Shown here in pieces: positions 19,731 through 25,543 of a DNA stretch of 31,875 nucleotides (within the stretch, counting starts at the first letter, position 1; each line of letters opens with the position of its first letter). The DNA comes from a virus, in the IMG/VR virus record IMGVR_UViG_3300025151_000171, positions 1 through 31,875 of that record, one strand, 5' to 3'. Both the position numbers and the translations under genes were made by a program. Under the pieces are notes generated by a model. It saw only the letters and a program-made list of their open reading frames with translations. It was not told the DNA's origin and searched no databases.

Positions 19731-19958
19731 TTAAGACATTGTTGATGTGCCGCCTAGTGTAGTTTTTTGTGTTTCTACAGGTTCATCTAAACCTTCACCA
19801 GATGTTAATATTGTCGCATACTGTCCTTTTTTTTTAGTATCTAACATTCTTTGTTTTTCCGCAGCTAATTTTGCTTCTTCTTCTGCAGTTTTATCTGTTA
19901 CATCTGTCATTGGTGGTGGCATTTGTGGTGCTGACATTTTTCCCATTCCTCCGCCCAT
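19731..19958 (-). CDS. Small structural-region protein with TLGG ending
   Basis: A 75-residue, Met/Gly/Pro-rich protein (MGGGMGKMSAPQMPPP) with a charged helix (KTAEEEAKLAAEKQRMLDTK) followed by YATILTSGEGLDEP and ending KTTLGGTSTMS. The pattern of a basic segment, ATILTS-type turn and TLGG tail recurs in small proteins encoded beside portal and terminase genes of many podoviruses; its function is unknown to me. The GGAGGAT Shine-Dalgarno is formed by the two Gly codons and stop of the upstream gene, so expression is tied to it. The next two upstream small genes share the T-x-L-G ending. Confidence 0.7.
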   Translation of the reverse strand: MGGGMGKMSAPQMPPPMTDVTDKTAEEEAKLAAEKQRMLDTKKKGQYATILTSGEGLDEPVETQKTTLGGTSTMS

Positions 19959-19959
19959 A

Positions 19960-20193
19960 TTATCCTCCTAATACTGTTTTACCACCATCTTCAAGTGAAG
20001 TGCCTGTTAATGATGCTTTTTGTTGTTTTTTAGTTTGTTCTGTTTTTTTTCGTTGCGTTGTCATACCAATTTGTTCTCTATCTGGTTCTGGTTTTTTTTC
20101 TTGTACAGTAGGTGGTGTTTTAGTTTTGCCAAATTTACCACCACTTGCTAATGATTCCATACCTTTTTGTCTAGCATTTGCATTACCTCCCAT
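19960..20193 (-). CDS. Small basic protein ending in TVLGG
   Basis: The chosen ATG (20193-20191) overlaps the TAA of the acetyltransferase-like gene in a TAATG junction, with AGG 8 bases upstream; a longer start at 20208 is possible. The 77-residue product begins MGGNANARQKGMESL, is Lys/Gln/Pro-rich and probably disordered (TKTPPTVQEKKPEPDRE, QRKKTEQTKKQQKAS), and ends TSLEDGGKTVLGG. The last two Gly codons are the Shine-Dalgarno of the next gene. No family is recognised. The shared ending and neighbourhood suggest a head- or packaging-associated small protein. Confidence 0.62.
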   Translation of the reverse strand: MGGNANARQKGMESLASGGKFGKTKTPPTVQEKKPEPDREQIGMTTQRKKTEQTKKQQKASLTGTSLEDGGKTVLGG

Positions 20194-20618
20194 TACAAAT
20201 ACCTGCATTCTTTTCTTAACAATCCGTATATCAAACCATCTGAATATTGTAAGTTTTCTTTTATCACTTTTCTTATCCTACCTTCTTTTTTAAACCCTGC
20301 TGATTCAATTAATTTTATGCATCTAACATTGGTTGGTTTTGTCATTGCAGTTATTCTAACACATTTACAAGTATAAAAGCAATACTCAAATACTTGTTTA
20401 GCATAACTTCTTCTCATTGCTCTAGGATTATCTAATGCAAGATGCATCCAAATATTGTGTCCGTCATAATGTGAAAATATTACACCGCCTACAATTTTAT
20501 TATTTTTATAATATCCAATATGTGAAAATTGATCTTGAACACCTTGTATCATTGCTCTCGGACTAACAAAACTTAAAACTTCTTTTGCTAATTCTTTATT
20601 AGTCTTAGCAATAATCAT
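20193..20618 (-). CDS. GNAT-family acetyltransferase-like protein
   Basis: A 141-residue protein with the GNAT layout: an N-terminal part ending in beta strands (HIGYYKNNKIVGGVIFSHY), a strand with WMHLALDN, then the acetyl-CoA-loop region PRAMRRSYAKQVFEYCF (a degenerate R-x-x-x-x-A motif), followed by RITAMTKPTNVRCIKLIESA and GFKKEGRIRK, the characteristic N-x-x-x-x-x-x-x-x-GF-x-x-E-G motif. Phage GNATs beside portal and terminase genes are common; some may modify host or virion proteins. Start overlaps the upstream stop (ATGA) and stop overlaps the downstream start (TAATG). The fold assignment is good; the substrate is unknown. Confidence 0.78.
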   Translation of the reverse strand: MIIAKTNKELAKEVLSFVSPRAMIQGVQDQFSHIGYYKNNKIVGGVIFSHYDGHNIWMHLALDNPRAMRRSYAKQVFEYCFYTCKCVRITAMTKPTNVRCIKLIESAGFKKEGRIRKVIKENLQYSDGLIYGLLRKECRYL

Positions 20619-20818
20619 TGCCCAAGAATAGTTCTTGCTATACTTGCACTTTCGTCAGTGCCACCAAGTGTACTACCTTGACCATATCCCATACCTCTCA
20701 CTTTACCTGCTTTTCTTCTCTCTTTAGCAGCAGATTTTTTAGGATCTTTTTGCTTTAAAGGAGGTGGTGGTGGTGGTGGGGGTGGTGCTCGTCTCTTAGG
20801 TGCGGAAAAAAATCCCAT
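20615..20818 (-). CDS. Small poly-proline protein with TLGG and TILGQ motifs
   Basis: A 67-residue protein starting MGFFSAPKRRA, followed by nine prolines, then a very basic segment (KQKDPKKSAAKERRKAGKV) and a Gly-rich tail containing GSTLGGTDESASIARTILGQ. The T-x-L-G endings match those of the two neighbouring small genes. It is probably disordered and able to bind DNA or an acidic partner. It starts 3 bases after the stop of the 24-residue microprotein and overlaps the acetyltransferase start by 4 bases. No named family is known to me. Confidence 0.65.
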   Translation of the reverse strand: MGFFSAPKRRAPPPPPPPPPLKQKDPKKSAAKERRKAGKVRGMGYGQGSTLGGTDESASIARTILGQ

Positions 20819-20821
20819 AAC

Positions 20822-20896
20822 TTACCCTTTCTTTTTTTTCTTTTTCATTGGTGGTCTACCAATTTTTTTTCCATATGTTCCTTTTCCTTGTGGCAT
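20822..20896 (-). CDS. 24-residue basic microprotein (GKGTYG...GRPP motif)
   Basis: ATG (20896-20894) overlaps the TAA of the preceding microgene (TAATG), and the stop lies 3 bases before the poly-proline gene. The peptide starts MPQGKGTYGKKIGRPP and ends in Lys residues. The GKGTYG-x-x-x-GRPP arrangement resembles, from memory, tiny proteins seen near terminase or portal genes of other phages, and GRPP is also an AT-hook-like minor-groove motif. Tight tiling with neighbours supports a real gene. Its role is unknown; DNA binding during packaging is a guess. Confidence 0.6.
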   Translation of the reverse strand: MPQGKGTYGKKIGRPPMKKKKKKG

Positions 20897-20958
20897 TATT
20901 TTTTACCCTTTCCTTTTTTTTTCATTTTTTTCATCATTTTAGATTTAGTTTTATACAC
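20896..20958 (-). CDS. 20-residue lysine-rich microprotein with GTG start
   Basis: A GTG at 20958 follows a perfect AAGGAG by 6 bases; that Shine-Dalgarno overlaps the stop of the large terminase gene. The 20-residue peptide is mostly Lys and Met with a KMMKKMKKKGKG core and ends KK. Its TAA shares a base with the ATG of the next microgene. An alternative is that this is only a leader peptide coupling translation to the next gene. The strong ribosome site and gap-free tiling argue that the region is translated. Confidence 0.5.
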   Translation of the reverse strand: MYKTKSKMMKKMKKKGKGKK

Positions 20959-20967
20959 AGTATCTCC

Positions 20968-22380
20968 TTAAAAAAGATTAAATTCAGAATCAGATTCTAT
21001 CTGGATCGGTTCGGTATTTTTAACCCTAGCTTTTCGTAATGACATTACTGCATATCGCATTGCAGAAATAACATCATCATTCATAGGAATAATTTTACCT
21101 TCCTTTCTATGATACATTCTAATTTCTTCCATAAGTTTATTCTGATTTGCAAAAATTTTCAACCTTTTTGTTTGAAATCTTGTTAACATTTCCATTACCC
21201 CTGCTTCAACACTTATACCCCCACTACCTTCTTTCATTCCTTGTTGCGGTGGATTTGTAAAATGTTCTTTTAATAAATTAACACCTTCTTCTCTATATTG
21301 CATAGCTAAACTTTTACCACTACCTTTATCTGCTTGCCTACCATCCATAGGGTATATAACAGGAATCCATCTGTTTCTTGATTTTATTGCAGATGCATGA
21401 ACAGGTACAGTTTCTTGTCGCATACTATAACTATCATACACATATACTATATCACTATCTCTATCCCATGCTAACCATGCGCACGCTGTTGGGTGATCCC
21501 AACCAAAATCTATTCCGCATATTCGTGGATAATAGTCTGGTATATCAAATGGATCACATACAATATCTTCTTCAGCTACAGGAAATACTAAACCAGATCC
21601 TAATTGTGGTATTCCTTTTTCACGCATTTTTCTTTCATGCGGTGGTAATGCCTGTAAAATTTGATCTCGTACTTCTTTAGTCATATGTGGAGCATCATCC
21701 CACGTTGCCTGTATAAGGTCTTGGCTATCTTTTAAATTATTTACAAACTGTGCAACTGTTTCTGTCATACCTTGCTCTGGAGTAAATGTCATATATACAA
21801 TACCACCTTTATCCGCAGTACGAGTTAATGCTTGTGAGTATATAGCTTGTGGCGGTTCTTCATCTAACCAGATAACATCTAATGACTCACCCATCCATTT
21901 TTCTTTACCCATCTCATACGCTTTAAAACCTATTCTACTGTACCCTCCGTTTTTATGTTTTATAACTAAACTATTCATTGCATTAGGTACACCTGCTTTT
22001 CGTACAGTATCTCCAATAAGTTTTAACGGAATACTTCCTTTACCTCTAGCACTAGGATCGTCTGGTTGCCCTACTAATTCTTTTTGACATACATCTCGTG
22101 TTGTTTCATTAGATACCCCACCTGCCCAACATCTTACAGGCCTATCAAACCTACGACCTTTCCACCACTCTGGATATAACCCTGTACAATGATATGCCAT
22201 CTCCATAGCACCGCAAAATGATTTACCTACCCTATTACCTGCCATTAACAATCGTTGCGTTGCATTACTGTTATGAAACTTTATTTGATAGTCATATGGT
22301 TTATACAATTCCATTTGATTTGTTTCTTGACGATATTGCAATTCTTTAGCAATTTCTACTGCTCTAGCTAAATCGTTCAT
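20968..22380 (-). CDS. terL: Terminase large subunit (packaging ATPase/nuclease)
   Basis: I choose ATG 22380, which has AGGG 9 bases upstream; a GTG two codons earlier is possible. The 470-residue protein has a Walker A-like AGNRVGKS at about residues 47-54, a Walker B with catalytic acid VIWLDEE at about 169-175, a coupling segment VYMTFTPEQG, and an RNase H-like nuclease with ICGIDFGWDHP (Asp about 291) and a late acidic residue in NDDVISAMRYA. It drives DNA into the procapsid and cuts concatemers. It overlaps the end of the ribbon-helix-helix gene by 17 bases. Confidence 0.95.
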   Translation of the reverse strand: MNDLARAVEIAKELQYRQETNQMELYKPYDYQIKFHNSNATQRLLMAGNRVGKSFCGAMEMAYHCTGLYPEWWKGRRFDRPVRCWAGGVSNETTRDVCQKELVGQPDDPSARGKGSIPLKLIGDTVRKAGVPNAMNSLVIKHKNGGYSRIGFKAYEMGKEKWMGESLDVIWLDEEPPQAIYSQALTRTADKGGIVYMTFTPEQGMTETVAQFVNNLKDSQDLIQATWDDAPHMTKEVRDQILQALPPHERKMREKGIPQLGSGLVFPVAEEDIVCDPFDIPDYYPRICGIDFGWDHPTACAWLAWDRDSDIVYVYDSYSMRQETVPVHASAIKSRNRWIPVIYPMDGRQADKGSGKSLAMQYREEGVNLLKEHFTNPPQQGMKEGSGGISVEAGVMEMLTRFQTKRLKIFANQNKLMEEIRMYHRKEGKIIPMNDDVISAMRYAVMSLRKARVKNTEPIQIESDSEFNLF

Positions 22381-22534
22381 TAACACTTTCCCTAATTATA
22401 TCGGCTATAGATATTTGTTGATTTTCTATAACACTTCTATCATGAGCAATTTTAGATAACTGCTCTTTCATTTTTATAGGTATAACTAAATTATAAGTAG
22501 TATATGGAACATTTAATTTATTTGGTCTAGGCAT
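22364..22534 (-). CDS. Ribbon-helix-helix DNA-binding protein (CopG/Arc type)
   Basis: A 56-residue frame starting MPRPNKLNVPYTTYNLVIPI. It shows the RHH layout: a short beta strand (YNLVIPI), helix A (KMKEQLSKIAHDR) and helix B (ISIADIIRESVNERF), with the usual S-x-A-D-x-I pattern before helix B. It overlaps the nuclease gene stop by 8 bases and the large terminase start by 17 bases, a density typical of coupled phage genes. RHH proteins bind operators as dimers, so this could regulate the late operon, mark the packaging site, or assist terminase. The fold call is good; its target is unknown. Confidence 0.75.
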   Translation of the reverse strand: MPRPNKLNVPYTTYNLVIPIKMKEQLSKIAHDRSVIENQQISIADIIRESVNERFS

Positions 22535-22829
22535 CCTTATCTCTTATTTTATCAAGATCATCACTATGCACCATTACCCAAAACCCTGCCCTGCCCTTTT
22601 CACATAATGCAATAACTGGGGTCTTACCCTCTTTCTTTGCCATTGCATTTGTGTCATCCCAAAGGGTAATAGCTGTGTGCTTCTTGCGTAACTTACATTC
22701 TATAAATAATTTGTCGTGGATTACATCTGCTCTTGTAATCTTACCATTGCCACCACTTAATGGAGTCCTCTGACCACCAAAATAAGCAGCTACTTGTCGT
22801 TCTCTTTGTTTCCATGCTTTATCAGCCAT
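22527..22829 (-). CDS. PD-(D/E)XK nuclease (resolvase-like)
   Basis: Starting at ATG 22829 the product is 100 residues. It begins MADKAWKQRERQVAAYFGGQ and continues with RTPLSGG, then ITRADVIHDKLFIECKLRKK, giving the nuclease triad Asp35, Glu44 and Lys46 (D...E-x-K). Small phage proteins of this type are thought to act as Holliday-junction or branched-DNA nucleases that clear replication forks before packaging, which fits its place before terminase. A GTG start six codons upstream exists. No Shine-Dalgarno is seen, but a predicted promoter puts the transcript start at this ATG, so the mRNA may be leaderless. Confidence 0.78.
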   Translation of the reverse strand: MADKAWKQRERQVAAYFGGQRTPLSGGNGKITRADVIHDKLFIECKLRKKHTAITLWDDTNAMAKKEGKTPVIALCEKGRAGFWVMVHSDDLDKIRDKDA

Positions 22830-22835
22830 ATCTTG

Positions 22836-22864
22836 TATATAACACACAATTAACTTACGTTCAA
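22836..22864 (-). promoter_or_regulatory. Predicted sigma70-type promoter before nuclease gene
   Basis: Minus strand TTGAAC (22864-22859), 17-base spacer, TATATA (22841-22836). The expected start falls 6-7 bases further, at 22829, exactly the ATG of the nuclease gene. An operator-like dyad lies immediately upstream (22869-22884). Identified by eye in AT-rich DNA. Confidence 0.45.
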
Positions 22865-22868
22865 CCCA

Positions 22869-22884
22869 TTAACTTAGGTTAATA
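22869..22884 (-). promoter_or_regulatory. Operator-like site O4
   Basis: Read on the minus strand this is TATTAACCTAAGTTAA, sharing an uninterrupted 11-base core (TTAACCTAAGT) with the site at 30745-30760. It sits about 5 bases upstream of the -35 box of the nuclease promoter, a position where a bound protein could activate rather than block. Overlapping it is a perfect TTAGGT-TAAT-ACCTAA hairpin (22874-22889). Confidence 0.45.
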
Positions 22885-23079
22885 CCTAAAAATACCCACC
22901 GCTGTGGGATGGAATCCATATTATTATAGAAGGGAAACGTTTTTTGGGGGGTCGGTGGCCTGAAATAGGCAGTTTTCCTCATCTTTTATATAAATCACAA
23001 AGGAGATCTCCTTTTTTTTTGATCTGAGAGAGAGTGTGTGTGTAGAAAACGATATTCTCAAGATATATTATATATGTTC

Positions 23080-23126
23080 TGTTGTCTAAAAGTTTGACTA
23101 GGTAATATGTATTGTTGTCTAAAAGT
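23080..23126. repeat. Two 14-base direct repeats TGTTGTCTAAAAGT
   Basis: Exact copies lie at 23080-23093 and 23113-23126, 33 bases apart, or about three DNA turns. They are bracketed by an inverted pair TGTTCT (about 23075-23080) and AGAACA (about 23133-23138) with TATATA flanks. Iteron or terminase-recognition repeats have such spacing. Function not established. Confidence 0.6.
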
Positions 23127-23179
23127 GTTATCAGAACAATATATATATAAATGTACTAACTATTATATAAGTAATCATA

Positions 23180-23593
23180 TTAGTTAAGCTTCTCTGGTTC
23201 TGTTATTGTACCTAATAAGTATTGCAGTTCTTTTTGTAGTTCTTCTGTACTCTTCTCATTGGTTACATCTTTATGAAGTTGTACAGTTTGATGACCTGTT
23301 CTATCTAAAAGCGAATTCACCGCATTGATTTTGGTGGACGCATTGCATTTTGGATCTGATAAAACATCTGACAGAACTTGGATCGCTTTTGGAGTTAAAC
23401 TGTTTAACATACTCTGTTGTTTCTCAAATATCTCATTAGCATATCTTTTCTTTAAATATGCGCCCTGTTGTTCCGCAGTCTTTTCTGAATATCCAGAACG
23501 TATTGCAGATTGTTTAGCGTTTCCAGATTCCGCAAAATACTTAATAAAAGCATCTTTACAAGGTTGTTGCTTTTCTTGGGTTTTATTAGACAT
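23180..23593 (-). CDS. terS: Terminase small subunit
   Basis: A 137-residue protein with a typical small-terminase N-terminal HTH segment: CKDAFIKYFAESGNAKQSAI followed by RSGYSEKTAEQQGAYLKKR, the A-x-x-A-G-Y-S-x-x-T pattern that binds packaging sites. Its helical middle (LTPKAIQVLSDVLSD, STKINAVNSLLDRTG) and acidic C-terminal tail (EELQKELQYLLGTITEPEK) likely mediate oligomerisation and contact with the large subunit. AAGGA sits immediately before ATG. It is the first gene of the leftward arm but is separated from the large subunit by the non-coding region and two small genes. Confidence 0.85.
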   Translation of the reverse strand: MSNKTQEKQQPCKDAFIKYFAESGNAKQSAIRSGYSEKTAEQQGAYLKKRYANEIFEKQQSMLNSLTPKAIQVLSDVLSDPKCNASTKINAVNSLLDRTGHQTVQLHKDVTNEKSTEELQKELQYLLGTITEPEKLN

Positions 23594-23612
23594 TCCTTAT
23601 ATTAACACCTTA

Positions 23613-23640
23613 ATAATAAAAAAGATATTGACTTAACCAA
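23613..23640 (-). promoter_or_regulatory. Predicted leftward promoter for the late arm
   Basis: Minus strand TTGGTT (23640-23635), 16-base spacer, TATTAT (23618-23613), just upstream of the small terminase gene. Its -35 box lies within operator-like site O1 and overlaps the spacer of the rightward promoter. The -35 match is poor; called mainly because of the divergent layout. Confidence 0.35.
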
Positions 23641-23655
23641 AGTAAATTATATTAT
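23628..23655 (+). promoter_or_regulatory. Predicted rightward early promoter
   Basis: TTGACT (23628-23633), 16-base spacer, TATTAT (23650-23655). The expected start, 23662, coincides with an ATG in frame with the first early gene. Operator-like O1 covers the end of the -35 box and most of the spacer. Confidence 0.5.
23631..23646 (+). promoter_or_regulatory. Operator-like site O1 between divergent arms
   Basis: ACTTAACCAAAGTAAA, 15 of 16 bases identical to the site at 30745-30760. It overlaps the -35 elements of both the leftward and rightward promoters, so one bound repressor dimer could silence both arms. Confidence 0.5.
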
Positions 23656-23721
23656 AAAGTTATGAATAGGTCTTTTAATATTAACTGTTGTATTTTTGCA
23701 ACAACAACACTAGGAGAAAAT

Positions 23722-23982
23722 ATGTTCAAACATATAGAAGAAAGAACTACTGATTATTATTTAACTGAAGATAGATATAATCAGATAAAAAAAAACTATC
23801 CTAAATGTAATCAAACAATCCCATATTCTGATAGACATTTATTTAAAAGAGATTTTTATCAAAAATATATTGAATTGGATTGTATGGAAAAATCAGATAT
23901 TGGATTTGAGTTAACTGCTCAATCTGAATGTACATATAAACAATTTAAAGGGGTTAAAAAAAGCAAATCTGACGAGTCTTGA
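23722..23982 (+). CDS. Early protein of unknown function (86 aa)
   Basis: The start at 23722 has an ideal AGGAG 5 bases upstream and the same leader (TAGGAGAAAATATG) as two later genes. A longer frame opens at ATG 23662, the predicted transcription start, and would add 20 residues. The product is charged and Tyr/Lys-rich (HIEERTTDYYLTEDRYNQI, FKRDFYQKYIELDCMEK) with four scattered cysteine or histidine-type residues, and ends in KKSKSDES. No family is recognised. It is the first gene of the rightward arm and is followed by a hairpin, so it is likely expressed first; host takeover is a common role for such genes. Confidence 0.72.
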   Translation: MFKHIEERTTDYYLTEDRYNQIKKNYPKCNQTIPYSDRHLFKRDFYQKYIELDCMEKSDIGFELTAQSECTYKQFKGVKKSKSDES

Positions 23983-23991
23983 TTAGACGAA

Positions 23992-24013
23992 ACTACCCAT
24001 AAATTTGGGTAGT
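23992..24013 (+). other. Intercistronic hairpin 1
   Basis: ACTACCCA pairs with TGGGTAGT over 8 bases around TAAATT. It is followed by CATTTGCAATATTAATT, not a U-run, so it is unlikely to terminate; more likely an RNA-processing or stabilising element. It is matched by hairpin 2. Confidence 0.6.
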
Positions 24014-24046
24014 CATTTGCAATATTAATTTTAACTAGGAGAAAAT

Positions 24047-24250
24047 ATGCAAAAAGAAATAATAAAAAACCCTGTTGGAAATGTCATGCAGATGATTAGA
24101 TTATATTCATCTGTTGATGCTAAAGGTAAACAATTAATATTGGATTCAGTTCAAGAGGTTATGGATTCAATGTATAACCATTATTTAGCATCTGTTAAAT
24201 ATAAAGAAAAAATGGATTCTGTTATTAACTCTCAACAGGCAGGTAAATAA
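24047..24250 (+). CDS. Small early protein, unknown function (67 aa)
   Basis: ATG follows AGGAG by 6 bases, within the shared leader sequence. The 67-residue product is predicted to be mostly helical (VMQMIRLYSSVDAKGKQLI, DSVQEVMDSMYNHYLASVK) and has no cysteine or enzyme motif. The stop overlaps the start of the zinc-ribbon gene as TAATG, so both are made together and may act together. No similarity is recognised. Confidence 0.7.
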   Translation: MQKEIIKNPVGNVMQMIRLYSSVDAKGKQLILDSVQEVMDSMYNHYLASVKYKEKMDSVINSQQAGK

Positions 24251-24540
24251 TGGGTACAGTTGTTAAATGTCCAGATTGCCATAGCACTAATATTTATTTT
24301 TATTATCATGAATATGTAAATTGCGGTGCAGATGATAAAGTTACTTTTGAACAAAATAAAAAAGGTGAATGGCTCGCAAAATTTCCAAAATTAACATATG
24401 ACGATATAACACAATACGAATACATGGGTTGCAGAAATTGTACATCTGAATTTATTATTGATAATTGTCATTATGAAGATGAAAACGGAGATTATCAAAA
24501 CGAGTGTTTTCCAGAAAAAAGCAAATCTGAAGAAGTTTAA
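24250..24540 (+). CDS. Zinc-ribbon early protein (96 aa)
   Basis: The N-terminus has CPDC (VKCPDCHSTNIYFYYHEY) and residues about 58-61 have CRNC (YMGCRNCTSEF), a two-knuckle C-x-x-C pair spaced like a zinc ribbon with an acidic insert of about 45 residues between. The C-terminus is acidic and ends EKSKSEEV, whose DNA matches the end of the first early gene. Zinc ribbons often bind nucleic acid or RNA polymerase, so a transcription-modulating role is possible but not shown. It is coupled to the 67-residue gene by TAATG and followed by hairpin 2. Confidence 0.7.
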   Translation: MGTVVKCPDCHSTNIYFYYHEYVNCGADDKVTFEQNKKGEWLAKFPKLTYDDITQYEYMGCRNCTSEFIIDNCHYEDENGDYQNECFPEKSKSEEV

Positions 24541-24547
24541 TACAGAA

Positions 24548-24569
24548 ACAGGGAATTAATTTTCCCTGT
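24548..24569 (+). other. Intercistronic hairpin 2
   Basis: ACAGGGAA pairs with TTCCCTGT over 8 bases around TTAATT. The bases after it (CATTTGCAATATTAATT) are identical to those after hairpin 1, while the stem sequence differs, which suggests conserved structure. Confidence 0.6.
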
Positions 24570-24603
24570 CATTTGCAATATTAATTAAACACTAGGAGAA
24601 AAC

Positions 24604-24930
24604 ATGACAAAAAAAGAAAGCAAAAAATGGCAACGAATTAAATGTATTGAAGAGGTAAGAAAATTATTTAAAAAAGGTGATACCCTTTATACCCAATTAC
24701 ATAGAAGAACAAGAAGCGGTGCTATTTATTTTTCTGTAAGATACATTAAAGATAATAGACCATTACAATTAAATTTTCATACATCAGAAATTTTAGACAT
24801 GAAATTTGATAAAGAATGGCATTGTTTAAAACAACCCTTTGGCAATATGGACATGGGGTTTAATACTATTTATACTTTGTGTAATGTCGTTTTTAATGAT
24901 GGATATTATTTAAAACACGAATGGTTGTAA
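24604..24930 (+). CDS. Early protein of unknown function (108 aa)
   Basis: ATG follows the ACTAGGAGAAAAC leader. The product has a basic N-terminus (TKKESKKWQRIKCIEEVRKL, FKKGDTLYTQLHRRTRSG) and then a beta-like part (AIYFSVRYIKDNRPLQLNF, TLCNVVFNDGYYLKHEWL), which could be a small nucleic-acid-binding barrel. No named family is recognised. It stands alone between hairpins 2 and 3, so it may be an independent translation unit in the early transcript. Confidence 0.68.
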   Translation: MTKKESKKWQRIKCIEEVRKLFKKGDTLYTQLHRRTRSGAIYFSVRYIKDNRPLQLNFHTSEILDMKFDKEWHCLKQPFGNMDMGFNTIYTLCNVVFNDGYYLKHEWL

Positions 24931-24958
24931 ATCACTATTGATGAAGGTTAAACCAGAA

Positions 24959-24980
24959 ACAGGGCGAAATTTTGCCCTGT
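24959..24980 (+). other. Intercistronic hairpin 3
   Basis: ACAGGGC pairs with GCCCTGT (7 bases) around an AT-rich loop that can pair partly. No U-run follows. A wider inverted pair, AAGGTTAA (24944-24951) and TTAACCTT (25041-25048), brackets this gap, which also holds AGCGATTTTAA and AGCGATTTAAA direct repeats. Confidence 0.55.
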
Positions 24981-25067
24981 CTAGTGATAATTAAGCGATT
25001 TTAAGAGCCATACAGAGCGATTTAAATAGTTTGATGAATATTAACCTTAACTAAAAACGGAGAAATA

Positions 25068-25295
25068 ATGTACGAAATGTTTTATAGAACACATAAAATA
25101 AATAAAAAAAAATTGTCTAAAGAATTGACCACAGAACAAATTGAAACTATTGAAAAGGCGGTTAATATTATAAATGACATAAATTGCGAAATAATAGAAA
25201 TGCAGGATTTAAAATTGTCTGATATGCACAAATTAAATGAAATTTTTTGGCAATTATATCATAAATTTAATTTTCAACAGGATAAGGAAAAATAA
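25068..25295 (+). CDS. Small early protein, unknown function (75 aa)
   Basis: A GGAG Shine-Dalgarno lies 5 bases before the ATG. The 75-residue product has a basic start (MYEMFYRTHKINKKKLSKEL) and two helices (TTEQIETIEKAVNIINDIN, EIIEMQDLKLSDMHKLNEI). No cysteine pair and no motif that I recognise. It is followed after 2 bases by another helical gene. It is probably a small protein-binding factor of the early phase, but nothing in sequence fixes its target. Confidence 0.65.
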   Translation: MYEMFYRTHKINKKKLSKELTTEQIETIEKAVNIINDINCEIIEMQDLKLSDMHKLNEIFWQLYHKFNFQQDKEK

Positions 25296-25297
25296 AA

Positions 25298-25543
25298 ATG
25301 AAAAAAATACAGGACATTTTAGAAAAATTAATAGACGAGTTAAACACTCACGAAAATATCGATCAGTATGTTTATGATTTAATTCAAGAAATAGAAATAG
25401 AATTAGTACAACCTATTGAAATATATAGAAATGAAGAACGATTTATTTATGACGTTCAACCAGATTATAATTGGACAACTATTGATAAAAAAGAAACGAA
25501 TGAAACGAAATCTAAAATTAATCTTGAAAAATTAACAGAATAG
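25298..25543 (+). CDS. Acidic helical early protein (81 aa)
   Basis: The 81-residue product is strongly acidic and rich in Ile/Glu/Asp/Tyr (KKIQDILEKLIDELNTHENI, YVYDLIQEIEIELVQPIEI), with a Lys/Thr-rich tail. Such acidic small phage proteins can mimic DNA, but no specific family is recognised. It is the last gene of the first early operon: an intrinsic terminator begins about 30 bases after its stop. AAGGA upstream gives a moderate ribosome site overlapping the previous gene. Confidence 0.65.
   Translation: MKKIQDILEKLIDELNTHENIDQYVYDLIQEIEIELVQPIEIYRNEERFIYDVQPDYNWTTIDKKETNETKSKINLEKLTE

Larger units (their letters stand above)
22830..23179. other. Non-coding region between small terminase and nuclease genes
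   Basis: About 350 bases without a convincing gene. From left to right it holds the promoter and operator above; a CCCAC-CGCT-GTGGG hairpin (22895-22908); a run of six T then six G (about 22940-22951), very unusual for this genome; a perfect 16-base palindrome AAAGGAGATCTCCTTT (22999-23014) running into T residues; GA then GT dinucleotide runs (23026-23042); two copies of a 14-base direct repeat; and TATA-rich flanks. Being next to the small terminase gene it could be the packaging or cohesive-end site, or a second origin. This is inference. Confidence 0.5.

Noticed and set aside
22869-22982. 37-residue minus-strand frame inside the non-coding block
   Set aside because: It has no Shine-Dalgarno, low-complexity Pro/Gln content from the G-run, runs through hairpins and the operator, and does not tile with neighbours.
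23992-24980. Three early hairpins considered as intrinsic terminators
   Set aside because: None has a U-run after the stem, and a much better terminator exists at 25572-25609. They are listed as RNA structural elements instead.
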